NCBI RefSeq assembly: GCF_001983165.1
Contig: NZ_MNPU01000009.1
Coordinates: 62,001-126,000, forward strand
Reading direction: 5' to 3'
DNA length: 64,000 bases
From: Pseudomonas gessardii
Lineage (GTDB): Bacteria > Pseudomonadota > Gammaproteobacteria > Pseudomonadales > Pseudomonadaceae
The position numbers and the translations under genes were made by a program. Below are positions 27,631 through 35,774 of this stretch, piece by piece. Under the pieces are notes generated by a model. The model saw only the letters and a list, made by a program, of their open reading frames with translations. It made no database searches and was not told where the DNA came from. Position 1 is the stretch's first letter, and every line of letters begins with the position of its first letter.

Positions 27631-28029
27631 TTAGTTGACCACCATGGTGTAAGTCCCCGTAAGTGTGAGTTCCATATTAGGCGCAGTATCAGGCCTTCCA
27701 GAAACTCTTACGCCGGTCAATGTGCCCTTCTGTGTATTACCGAGGACGATCACTGTGATGGTGCCTCCAACCGGGTGCTCAAAATCGCCTCCAAAAGTAC
27801 TTTTATACTTTATGCCATATTGCGTGTGCGTTAGCGTATGGGTCCCTTGCCCCAAGGGTGTGCGATAGTCAATTTCCAGATAAGTAGCACCACCTGTGTC
27901 GTCGAACCTGACCATAAATTTTTGGCCACGAAACTCATCCGGATGAAAAGGGTCCCGGTTATCATCTATATCCGCGTTTATTTTTGCTTCGACTACTGTT
28001 GGGCCATTACCACTACAAATATCACTCAT
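27631..28029 (-). CDS. Unrecognised 132-residue protein
   Basis: I do not recognise this protein. It starts MSDICSGNGPTVVEAKINAD with GGAG 8 bases upstream of the ATG. The body has many alternating hydrophobic-Thr stretches (GTHTLTHTQYGIKY, GGTITVIVLGNTQKG, MELTLTGTYTMVV), pointing to a beta-sandwich; there is no signal peptide or membrane helix. Codon use and GC are lower than in neighbours, a sign of recent acquisition between the core genes glcB and the response regulator. It might be a small lipid- or surface-binding beta protein or an effector-like cargo; that is a guess. Confidence 0.7.
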   Translation of the reverse strand: MSDICSGNGPTVVEAKINADIDDNRDPFHPDEFRGQKFMVRFDDTGGATYLEIDYRTPLGQGTHTLTHTQYGIKYKSTFGGDFEHPVGGTITVIVLGNTQKGTLTGVRVSGRPDTAPNMELTLTGTYTMVVN

Positions 28030-28160
28030 GGTGAACTCCTGTTCGTTTAGTTAGTAGAGGCACTGATCCCAAACCAGCACCCTCCCAACGATTAAACAGG
28101 CCCCCCCAAAACCGCCGATACTGTGAAATCTGACAGTGCCGACCAACGGTCAACCCCCGC

Positions 28161-28607
28161 CTACTGCGCCATCCCCAACTCACGCTTGACCATCTTCGCC
28201 AACTTCACGCTATCAATCGGCTTGAGCAAAAAGTCCACCACGCTCAAATGCATGGCGTCGATCACATCCGGTGCGTCGGCGTCCCCCGACATGATGATGA
28301 TCGGCAATGCCGCCCGGGGAGAGTTGCGCACCTGGCGAATCAATTCCAGGCCATTGCTGGGTGCCATGCGCAGATCGGTGATCAATAAACCGATGGACGT
28401 GTTGGCGCTCAACAAATCCCACGCGGCCTGGCCACTGGCCGCCGTCATGCAACGAATACCATCCATCCCGAGAATTTGCGCCAGCAGTTCACAGGAGTCT
28501 TTATCGTCGTCCACGATCAATACCCGTTGCGGCGGCAAATCAGGCTCCAGCATCACGGCGCTCAGCGCCTCGCGCTCGGCCTCACTCAAAATATCGTCGT
28601 CGGACAT
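28161..28607 (-). CDS. Single-domain response regulator
   Basis: 148 residues: a receiver domain with RVLIVDDDKDSCELL at residues 29-44, the phospho-acceptor aspartate in LLITDLRM near residue 77, and the conserved lysine in DFLLKPIDS near residue 127. About 25 acidic residues precede it (MSDDDILSEAEREAL). There is no output domain and no adjacent kinase, so it would act by protein-protein contact. A divergent cNMP/CBS protein gene starts 210 bases away. Confidence 0.9.
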   Translation of the reverse strand: MSDDDILSEAEREALSAVMLEPDLPPQRVLIVDDDKDSCELLAQILGMDGIRCMTAASGQAAWDLLSANTSIGLLITDLRMAPSNGLELIRQVRNSPRAALPIIIMSGDADAPDVIDAMHLSVVDFLLKPIDSVKLAKMVKRELGMAQ

Positions 28608-28816
28608 ACGTTTCTCAGGTCATTTTTATCACTCTCCCGGCACAGAAGTCAGACATCGCCGGAAGGGCGAACAATGTGCACTTCGTCGGAAAGTTTTCCT
28701 AGTGGGCGTTCTACGGGTTCGGGACGATTTTCATGTAAGGTTTTTCCCTAGTTTTTGAAGGCCGGATAGCTACCTAGACTTACGTCCAATGGGCACCCGC
28801 CGCGTAGGGACCGACC

Positions 28817-30778
28817 ATGAGGGACGATAACGACAAAAAAACTGCGGTCATGGTTATGAGTAAAGCTGACGCTTTCACCCAGGCAGGGAAAACTGCGGTG
28901 TTGCAGAACATTCACGGCACCCTGCAGTTCCTGCAACACTTCCCGCCCTTCAACCAGATGGAAAACGCCCACCTGGCGTTTCTGGTGGAGCAGTGCCAAT
29001 TGCGCTTCTACGGCCCCGGCGAGAGCATTCTCAAGCCATCGGCAGGCCCGGTGGAGCACTTCTATATCGTCAAGCAGGGGCGCGTGATCGGTGAACGGCC
29101 GGACTCGGCGCAAACCACCTTCGAGATCACCACCGGCGAATGCTTCCCCCTGGCCGCGCTGCTGGGGGAGCGGGCGACCCGCACCGAACACAAGGCCGCC
29201 GAAGACACCTTCTGCCTGCAATTGAACAAGCCGGCGTTTATCAAGCTGTTTGCCCTGTCCGGCCCGTTCCGTGACTTTGCCTTGCGCGGGGTCAGCAGCC
29301 TGTTGGACCAGGTCAACCAGCAAGTCCAGCAGAAAGCCGTGGAAAATCTCGGCACCCAGTATTCGCTGAACACCCGCCTCGGCGAATTGGCCATGCGCCA
29401 TCCGGTGACATGCGGCCCGCTGACGCCGCTGCGTGAGGCGGTCACGCAGATGCATGAGCAGCAGGTCGGCAGCATTGTGGTGGTCGATGAGCACAAGGCG
29501 CCCCTGGGGATTTTCACCCTGCGTGACCTGCGCCATGTAGTGGCCGACGGCACTAGTGACTTCACCCAGGCCATCGCACAGCATATGACCCAGGCACCGT
29601 TCTTCCTCAGCCCGGATCACAGTGCCTTCGACGCGGCGATTGCCATGACCGAACGGCATATCGCCCATGTGTGCCTGGTCAAGGATCAGCGCCTGTGTGG
29701 CGTGGTGTCCGAGCGCGATCTGTTTTCCCTGCAACGGGTCGACCTGGTGCACCTGGCGCGCACCATCCGTAATGCGCCCCGGGTGGACAACCTGGTGGCG
29801 ATCCGGGGTGAGATCGGCCAGTTGGTCGAACGCATGCTGGCCCATGGCGCGTCCTCGACCCAGATCACCCATATCATCACGTTGCTCAACGATCACACGG
29901 TGTGCCGGGTCATCGAACTGAGCATCGCCGACAAAGGCGACCCCGGTGTGCCCTTCAGCTGGCTGTGTTTCGGCAGCGAAGGCCGCCGCGAGCAAACCCT
30001 GCATACCGACCAGGACAACGGCATCCTGTTCGAGGCCCGCGACGCCGCCCATGCCGCCGAGATTCGCGGCCTGCTGCTGCCCCTGGCGCAGCAGATCAAC
30101 CAGAGCCTGGCGCTGTGCGGCTTTACCCTGTGCAAAGGCAATATCATGGCCGGCAACCCCGAGCTGTGCCTGTCCCGTGCCGAATGGGCCCGGCGTTTTG
30201 CCGCGATGATCCGCGAGGCGACGCCAGAGAACCTGCTCAAATCCAGCATCTACTTCGACCTGCGGGTGGTGTGGGGCGATGAACAAGGCTGCGAGCAACT
30301 GCGCCAGGGCATTCTTGAGCAGGTGGCGGACAACCGTCTGTTCCAACGGATGCTGGCCGAGAACGCCTTGCGCCAGCGCCCGCCGGTGGGGCGTTTCCGC
30401 GATTTTGTGCTGACGCGCAAAGGCGCGGACAAGGCCACCCTCGACCTTAAGGTGCAGGGCCTGACGCCCTTCGTCGATGGCGCCCGCCTGCTGGCCCTGG
30501 CCAATGGTATCGCCGCCAACAACACCCTGGAGCGCTTGCGCCAACTGGTGGATAAGGCCGTGATCGAACGCCTGGACGGCGCGGCCTATGAAGAGGCCTA
30601 CCACTTTATCCAGCAAACCCGCATGCAACAGCACCAGTTGCAGACCCGCGAGAACCTGCCGTACTCCAATCGGGTCGATCCCGACAGCCTCAACCACCTG
30701 GACCGGCGCATCCTGCGCGAATCCCTGCGCCAGGCCCAACGCCTGCAAAGCAGCCTGGCCCTGAGGTATCAGCTGTGA
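28817..30778 (+). CDS. cNMP-binding / CBS-pair / DUF294 nucleotidyltransferase-like protein
   Basis: 653 residues. Order of domains: cyclic-nucleotide-binding-like (about 35-140, FYGPGESILKPSAGPVEHFYIVKQG), two CBS motifs (about 190-300, MHEQQVGSIVVVDEHKAPLGIFTLRDL and the later CLVKDQRLCGVVSERDL), then a nucleotidyltransferase fold with GSEGRREQTLHTDQDNG near residue 395 and a C-terminal helical DUF294_C part. The GSxGRxE-DxD pattern is that of GlnD-type transferases, so it may modify a protein or nucleotide in response to a bound ligand. Its stop overlaps the exonuclease start. Start at 28817 is preferred; an in-frame ATG at 28856 is possible. Confidence 0.87.
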   Translation: MRDDNDKKTAVMVMSKADAFTQAGKTAVLQNIHGTLQFLQHFPPFNQMENAHLAFLVEQCQLRFYGPGESILKPSAGPVEHFYIVKQGRVIGERPDSAQTTFEITTGECFPLAALLGERATRTEHKAAEDTFCLQLNKPAFIKLFALSGPFRDFALRGVSSLLDQVNQQVQQKAVENLGTQYSLNTRLGELAMRHPVTCGPLTPLREAVTQMHEQQVGSIVVVDEHKAPLGIFTLRDLRHVVADGTSDFTQAIAQHMTQAPFFLSPDHSAFDAAIAMTERHIAHVCLVKDQRLCGVVSERDLFSLQRVDLVHLARTIRNAPRVDNLVAIRGEIGQLVERMLAHGASSTQITHIITLLNDHTVCRVIELSIADKGDPGVPFSWLCFGSEGRREQTLHTDQDNGILFEARDAAHAAEIRGLLLPLAQQINQSLALCGFTLCKGNIMAGNPELCLSRAEWARRFAAMIREATPENLLKSSIYFDLRVVWGDEQGCEQLRQGILEQVADNRLFQRMLAENALRQRPPVGRFRDFVLTRKGADKATLDLKVQGLTPFVDGARLLALANGIAANNTLERLRQLVDKAVIERLDGAAYEEAYHFIQQTRMQQHQLQTRENLPYSNRVDPDSLNHLDRRILRESLRQAQRLQSSLALRYQL

Positions 30779-31482
30779 GCCTGTTCAATTGGCTGCGCCC
30801 TGCCCGGCCAGGCCTGGATGCCCGGCAACAGGCGCGCCTGCAACAGCTGGCCGCCCCCAAGGCGCTCGGTGAGCACAGTCTGCGCGAGCAGCGCTGGGTG
30901 GTGCTGGACCTGGAAACCAGCGGCCTGAACCTTAATCGCGACCAGGTACTGTCGATTGGCGCGGTGGTGATCGAAGACGGCGCCATCGACTTTTCCCAGC
31001 AGTTTGAACGAACCCTGCAGCGGGCGGAAACCAAACTCAGCCCCAGCGTACTGATCCACGGCCTCGGCCCCAGTGCAATCGCCGCCGGGTGCGATCCGGT
31101 CGAGGCGTTGCTGGACTTCATGGCCTTTGTCGGCGACAGCCCGCTGCTGGCGTTCCATGCCCCGTTCGACCAACACATGCTTGGGCGCGCGCTCAAGGAC
31201 AGCCTGGGTTATCGCCTGGCTCATCCATTCCTCGACGTGGCGGACCTGGCGCCGCTGCTGTGCCCGCAAGCGCATATCCGCGAAGCGGGCCTGGATGACT
31301 GGCTCGCCCATTTCAACCTGCAGGTGGGTGAGCGCCATCATGCCAGCGCCGATGCCCTGGCCACTGCCGAACTGATGTTGATTCTGTTCAGCCGCGCCCG
31401 CCAGCAAGGGCTGGACAGCCCTGGCGCGTTGCAGCAGCGCCTGGGCCAGTGGAAACGTCGCAAGCAGGCCCCCTCCCTATAG
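30775..31482 (+). CDS. DnaQ-like 3'-5' exonuclease
   Basis: 235 residues from a GTG overlapping the previous stop (GTGA). The exonuclease motifs are Exo I VVLDLETSGLNLNRDQV near residue 45, Exo II AFHAPFDQHML near residue 128, and Exo III GERHHASADALATAELM near residue 185, giving the DEDDh pattern. These match the DNA polymerase III epsilon exonuclease family. It lacks the polymerase-binding tail and is not dnaQ itself, which normally sits beside rnhA. Translational coupling to the DUF294 protein is conserved in pseudomonads and implies a joint function that is not known. Confidence 0.9.
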   Translation: MSLFNWLRPARPGLDARQQARLQQLAAPKALGEHSLREQRWVVLDLETSGLNLNRDQVLSIGAVVIEDGAIDFSQQFERTLQRAETKLSPSVLIHGLGPSAIAAGCDPVEALLDFMAFVGDSPLLAFHAPFDQHMLGRALKDSLGYRLAHPFLDVADLAPLLCPQAHIREAGLDDWLAHFNLQVGERHHASADALATAELMLILFSRARQQGLDSPGALQQRLGQWKRRKQAPSL

Positions 31483-31533
31483 GCAGCATCAGCCGACCAA
31501 CGCCAATTGCACCCATGCGCTGCCTCTGCCACA

Positions 31534-31555
31534 ATCGCGAATAATTCTCGTTAGT
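31534..31555 (+). promoter_or_regulatory. Fur-box-like site upstream of the sigma factor gene
   Basis: GCGAATAATTCTCGTTAG (31537-31554) resembles the GATAATGATTATCATTATC Fur consensus in its AAT-ATTCTC core with partial dyad symmetry. It lies about 25-45 bases upstream of the ECF sigma start in an otherwise AT-rich stretch. This fits an iron-starvation sigma gene; the match is imperfect. Confidence 0.5.
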
Positions 31556-31579
31556 TTAAACATCTCGATTGGTGATGCC

Positions 31580-32098
31580 TTGTCGTCAGCCCAAAGTCCC
31601 CACCGTGAGCTCGTTGGCACGTTGTACCGTGACCATCGCGGCTGGCTGCTGGCGTGGCTGCGGCGCAACGTGGCCTGCCCCAGCCGGGCCGAGGACCTGA
31701 GCCAGGACACCTTCATGCGCCTGCTGGGCCGTGCAGAACTGCGCGAACCCCGCGAACCCCGGGCATTCCTGGTGGCCATCGCCAAGGGCCTGTTGTTCGA
31801 CTATTTCCGCCGCGCCGCGCTGGAACAGGCGTACCTCAGCGAACTGATGCTGCTCCCGGAAAGCGAACACCCATCCCCAGAAGCGCAGCACCTGATCCTC
31901 GAAGACCTCAAGGCCATCGACCGCCTGCTCGGCAAACTCTCCAGCAAGGCCCGCGCCGCCTTCCTCTATAACCGCCTCGACGGCCTGGGCCATGCCGAAA
32001 TCGCCCAGCGCCTGGGGGTTTCCGTGCCCCGTGTGCGGCAGTACCTGGCCCAGGGCATTCGCCAGTGCTATATCGCCCTGTATGGCCAGCCGCTGTGA
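31580..32098 (+). CDS. FecI-family ECF sigma factor (iron starvation type)
   Basis: 172 residues with sigma region 2 (LYRDHRGWLLAWLRRN, DLSQDTFMRLL) and region 4 (SKARAAFLYNRLDGLGHAEIAQRLGVSVPRVRQYLAQG). It would direct transcription of the downstream receptor when released by the FecR protein. The frame starts at TTG 31580, matching the family N-terminus SPHRELVGTLYRDH; a nearby ATG at 31575 is out of frame. Its stop overlaps the fecR-type start. The four-gene order sigma-FecR-receptor-PepSY is that of the foxI-foxR-foxA-foxB ferrioxamine locus of P. aeruginosa. Confidence 0.92.
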   Translation: MSSAQSPHRELVGTLYRDHRGWLLAWLRRNVACPSRAEDLSQDTFMRLLGRAELREPREPRAFLVAIAKGLLFDYFRRAALEQAYLSELMLLPESEHPSPEAQHLILEDLKAIDRLLGKLSSKARAAFLYNRLDGLGHAEIAQRLGVSVPRVRQYLAQGIRQCYIALYGQPL

Positions 32099-33075
32099 GC
32101 CAGGTCAGTTCCAGGCCGGTCAGCGCGCGGGTGCTGGATGCGGCGATTGCCTGGCAACTGTCCCTGGACTCCGGGGACGGCGGCGCCGTCGAGCATGAAG
32201 CCTTCAATCAATGGCTGGCCAGCAGCGAAGAACACGCCCGCGCCTGGCGCCAGCTGGGCATGCTCGACCAGCGCTTCAGCGTGGCCAACGGCCCGGCCCG
32301 GGCGGCGTTGCTGCAATCGCGCGAAGGCATTCGGCGCCGGGTGCGCAAGCTCGGCAGCGGCCTGGCCAGTGTGGTGCTGGTCTGCGGCCTGGCGCTGTTC
32401 GCCGGCCAGCGCTACGTGCCGATCCACTATTGGCTGGCCGACCAACGCACCGCCACCGGTGAACAGCGCACGCTGAAACTGGCCGATGGCACCCTGGTCA
32501 ACCTCAACACCCACAGCGCCATTGATGTGCGCTTCGATGAAAAGCGCCGGGTGATCGTGTTGCAGGAAGGCGAGATTCTCGTCGAAACCGGCCACAACGA
32601 TGCCCGCCCCTTTGTCGTCGAGACCCGCGAAGGCAGCCTGCGCGCCCTGGGTACGCGCTTTATCGTCAAGCGCGAGGCAGACGGCACGCGGCTCAGCGTG
32701 TTGCAGTCGGCCGTGGCGGCGCAGCCCGGGGCCTTGCAGCAGGAGCAGGTGTTCAAGGAAGGCCAGCAGGTACTGATGCGCCGTGACGGCCTTGGCCCGC
32801 TGCTGGCCGTTACCCCCGGCACCGATGCCTGGACCCGTGGCATGTTGGTGGTCGATAACGCGCGCCTGGGGGATGTGATCGGGGAACTCGGGCGCTACCG
32901 CACCGGCTACCTGGGCGTGGACCCGCAAGTGGCCGACCTGCGCATCACCGGCAGTTTTCCGCTGCAGGACACCAACCTGGCCTTGAATGCGCTGCTGCCA
33001 ACCTTGCCAGTACAGATCCGCCAGCGTACGCCGTGGTGGGTGACGGTGCTGCCAAAGGTTGCGGGCAACCCTTAG
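32095..33075 (+). CDS. FecR-family sigma regulator (transmembrane signal transducer)
   Basis: 326 residues from a GTG overlapping the sigma stop (GTGA). An N-terminal cytoplasmic DUF4880-type segment (AAIAWQLSLDSGDGG, FNQWLASSEEHARAWRQL) is followed by one membrane helix near residues 85-102 (LASVVLVCGLALFAGQR) and the periplasmic FecR domain (TLKLADGTLVNLNTHSAIDVRFDEKRR). It senses the receptor STN domain and activates or inhibits the sigma factor. A REPIN directly follows the gene. Confidence 0.93.
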   Translation: MSQVSSRPVSARVLDAAIAWQLSLDSGDGGAVEHEAFNQWLASSEEHARAWRQLGMLDQRFSVANGPARAALLQSREGIRRRVRKLGSGLASVVLVCGLALFAGQRYVPIHYWLADQRTATGEQRTLKLADGTLVNLNTHSAIDVRFDEKRRVIVLQEGEILVETGHNDARPFVVETREGSLRALGTRFIVKREADGTRLSVLQSAVAAQPGALQQEQVFKEGQQVLMRRDGLGPLLAVTPGTDAWTRGMLVVDNARLGDVIGELGRYRTGYLGVDPQVADLRITGSFPLQDTNLALNALLPTLPVQIRQRTPWWVTVLPKVAGNP

Positions 33076-33079
33076 GGCC

Positions 33080-33155
33080 CATCGCAGGCAAGCCAGCTCC
33101 CACCTTTGACAGTGCTCACCCATCAAAATGTGGGAGCGGGCTTGCCCGCGATGAG
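33080..33155. repeat. REPIN (family A) after fecR-type gene
   Basis: ATCGCAGGCAAGCCAGCT... and the mirrored TGTGGGAGCGGGCTTGCCCG enclose TTTGACAGTGCTCACCCATC. Nearly the same inner spacer occurs in the REPIN at 37066, so both are recent relatives. Confidence 0.92.
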
Positions 33156-33188
33156 GCCCTCAAAGCCCCCCCATTCCCCCCAGGCAAA

Positions 33189-33257
33189 AAATATTTCCAC
33201 CTCCCCTATCACTTTTTGATTCTCGTTCGGCACACAGGCAATTGAGAAATATTTCCA
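33189..33257 (+). promoter_or_regulatory. Receptor promoter region with direct repeat
   Basis: AAATATTTCCA occurs at 33189-33199 and again at 33247-33257, 58 bases apart, bracketing GATTCTCGTTCGG. The receptor start is 16 bases after the second copy. The repeat may be a regulator site or the remnant of a short duplication; the ECF-dependent -35/-10 should lie between the copies. Confidence 0.4.
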
Positions 33258-33272
33258 TTCAGGAGCCACCCT

Positions 33273-35711
33273 ATGTCCCGCACGCTAGACACCTTGTTGC
33301 GCCCCAGCCTGTTAGCCGTGGCCATTGCCCTCAGCGCCCCGCTGGCCAGCACCTCGTTGTTCGCCGCCGAACAGGCATCTAGCGTACGCGCCTACAACCT
33401 GCCGGCCGCACCGTTGACCAGCACCCTGAACCAGATCGCCAGCCAGGCCGGCCTCGCACTGACCCTCAGCCCAGCGCTGGCAGCCGGCAAGACCTCGGCC
33501 CCGGTCCAGGGCCAGTTCGATGCCCCGAGCGCATTGCGCGAGGCCTTGCGCGGCACGGGTTTGCAGTTGGAACAGAGCAGCGCCGGCACCTACAGCCTGG
33601 TGGCACTCCCAGAGGGCGTGCTAGCGCTGCCAGAGACCAACATCACCGGGCAGGGCAATTATGAAAGTGCGTGGGGGCCGGTGGAGGGTTATGTGGCTAC
33701 GCGTACGGCGGCGGGGAGCAAGACTGATACGCCGATTGCCGAGTTGCCACGCTCAGTGACGGTAATCACCCGTAAGCAAATGGAAGACCGCTCCGTTCTC
33801 AATCTTAATGACGCGCTGCGCTACACCGCTGGCGTGCAGAGCAGCGGCTACGGTTCCGACTCGCGCAGCGACTGGTTGCTGGTGCGTGGTTTTGTACCGA
33901 CCCAATTCCTTGATGGCTTACCGCTGCCAAAAGGTAACTACGCCACACCAAAAGTCGATACCTGGAATCTGGAGCGTATCGCCGTACTACGCGGCCCCGC
34001 TTCATCCGTCTACGGCCAGACCCCTCCCGGCGGCCTGCTGGATATGGTCAGCCGCCGTCCACAGGCTGAAAGCAGCCATGAGATTGCAGTACAAACCGGC
34101 AGCAACAACCACAAGCAAATCAACTTCGACAGCACCGGCAAGATCGATGATGAAGGGCAGTTTCTCTATCGTGTCAGCGGCGTGGTACGAGACAGTGGCA
34201 CTCCGGTCGATCATATCCCGGACAAGCGCTATAACATCGCGCCCAGTCTGACCTGGAACATCAACGACGACACCAAGTTAACCCTGCTTTCGCAGTTCAC
34301 CCGCGACGATACCGGGATCACTGGGCAGTTCCTGCCGCTGCAAGGCACTAAGCTGAATTCGCCAGCCGGTAAAATTTCCCATCACAAGAACCTCGGTGAT
34401 CCTGACTGGGAGTTCTACGACCGAACTTACTACGCGCTCGGCTATGCCTTTGAAACACGACTGAATGACACCTGGCAGTTTCGCCAGAACCTACGCTACA
34501 CCAAAAATGACTTGTCATTCCAGGGCATCACTGCGGGCGGCAGCTTTTGGCCAAACGGTCCTGAATTGGCTGTTGACGCCGATGGCAACGTAAGCCGTTC
34601 TGCCGGCAAGGTCGACGAAAACATCGGTCAATTTGCCGTAGACAACAACTTCCAGGCGGACTTCCAGACCGGCGCCGTGAGCCACACCCTGTTGCTGGGC
34701 CTGGACCACCAACGTTCCGATGCCGATGCCCGCTGGCTGTGGGGCTCTGCTGGGGTTCCTACCATCAACTTCAATCGCCCGGTGTACGGCCAGGACTTCT
34801 CCAAAGTCCAGTACTTCAGCATGTATGACTATACCCAGAAGACTCAGCAAACCGGCCTCTACTTCCAAGACCAAATGGCCCTCGACAACTGGCGCCTGAC
34901 GCTCGGCGGGCGTGAAGACTGGGTACATACCGGTACAACCTTCCACAACCAGAACGGTGCCACCAACACCCAGCGCGACAAGCAATTCAGCGGTAACGCA
35001 GCGCTCAGTTATGTGTTCGACAATGGCATCACGCCCTACCTGTCCTACGCCGAATCATTCCAGGCCGGTTCCGGCACCCAAGTGCTCAGCACGGGCGCGT
35101 TCAAGCCCACCGAGGGCAAGCAATACGAAGCCGGTATCAAGTACCAGCCTCCTGGCACCAAGGCCTTGTTGACCGCCGCCGTGTTCGACCTGACCCAGAC
35201 CAATACCTCGGTTACCGAGGGTGGCGTCACTCGGCAAGTGGGTGAAGTACAGGTGCGAGGCCTGGAACTGGAGGCCAGCGCTGACGTCACTGAAAGCCTC
35301 AAGCTCGTGGGTTCGTATACCTATAACGACAGTGAGATCACCAAAGGGGCTGCCGAAGAAAAAGGCAACCGCATGAATCAGGTACCTCGCAACCAAGCCA
35401 CCGCCTGGGCCGACTACACCTGGCGCAGCGGGCCGCTGGACGGCTTCGGCGTTGGCGCAGGCGTGCGTTATGTAGGTGACACCTACGGCAATGCCGCCAA
35501 CACCGACTGGGGCCATGTGGGCTCCTACACGGTATACGACGCCTCGGCCCACTACGACCTTGGCCGCGTCAGCAACACCCTCAAAGGTGTCACGGTGGCT
35601 GTCGATGCCAAGAACATCTTCAACAAGGACTACCTGGCTACCTGTGACGGTTTCTACTGCTACTACGGCGACCAGCGTAACGTCGTCGCCAGCGTGAACT
35701 ACAAATTCTAA
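33273..35711 (+). CDS. TonB-dependent siderophore receptor with STN signalling domain (FoxA-like)
   Basis: 812 residues. Signal peptide (about 1-32, ending SLFA), STN secretin/TonB N-terminal domain (about 38-115), a TonB-box region near ALPETNITGQG, plug domain (about 150-260 with TPIAELPRSVTVITRKQMED and VLRGPASSVYGQTPPGG), then a 22-strand barrel ending VNYKF. The STN domain means it signals to the FecR/sigma pair. The locus order is that of ferrioxamine receptor FoxA; a hydroxamate xenosiderophore is therefore likely, but ligand specificity cannot be read. Sequence composition from about 33650 to 35300 is less GC-biased than the flanks, suggesting allele exchange. Confidence 0.93.
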   Translation: MSRTLDTLLRPSLLAVAIALSAPLASTSLFAAEQASSVRAYNLPAAPLTSTLNQIASQAGLALTLSPALAAGKTSAPVQGQFDAPSALREALRGTGLQLEQSSAGTYSLVALPEGVLALPETNITGQGNYESAWGPVEGYVATRTAAGSKTDTPIAELPRSVTVITRKQMEDRSVLNLNDALRYTAGVQSSGYGSDSRSDWLLVRGFVPTQFLDGLPLPKGNYATPKVDTWNLERIAVLRGPASSVYGQTPPGGLLDMVSRRPQAESSHEIAVQTGSNNHKQINFDSTGKIDDEGQFLYRVSGVVRDSGTPVDHIPDKRYNIAPSLTWNINDDTKLTLLSQFTRDDTGITGQFLPLQGTKLNSPAGKISHHKNLGDPDWEFYDRTYYALGYAFETRLNDTWQFRQNLRYTKNDLSFQGITAGGSFWPNGPELAVDADGNVSRSAGKVDENIGQFAVDNNFQADFQTGAVSHTLLLGLDHQRSDADARWLWGSAGVPTINFNRPVYGQDFSKVQYFSMYDYTQKTQQTGLYFQDQMALDNWRLTLGGREDWVHTGTTFHNQNGATNTQRDKQFSGNAALSYVFDNGITPYLSYAESFQAGSGTQVLSTGAFKPTEGKQYEAGIKYQPPGTKALLTAAVFDLTQTNTSVTEGGVTRQVGEVQVRGLELEASADVTESLKLVGSYTYNDSEITKGAAEEKGNRMNQVPRNQATAWADYTWRSGPLDGFGVGAGVRYVGDTYGNAANTDWGHVGSYTVYDASAHYDLGRVSNTLKGVTVAVDAKNIFNKDYLATCDGFYCYYGDQRNVVASVNYKF

Positions 35712-35731
35712 GACGGTTAAAAACCGCAGAT

Positions 35732-35758
35732 AAAGGGCCGCCCAATTGCGGCCCTTTT
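35732..35758 (+). terminator. Terminator after the receptor gene
   Basis: AAAGGGCCGC (35732-35741), loop CCAATT, GCGGCCCTTT (35748-35757) then T. Perfect 10-bp stem 20 bases past the receptor stop; it should reduce expression of the PepSY gene relative to the receptor. Confidence 0.92.
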
Positions 35759-35774
35759 GCCTCTTGGAGCCGTG

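Noticed and set aside
28748..30748. 666-codon minus-strand frame opposite the CBS/DUF294 gene
   Set aside because: Antisense shadow of a gene with clear domain motifs; composition-driven.
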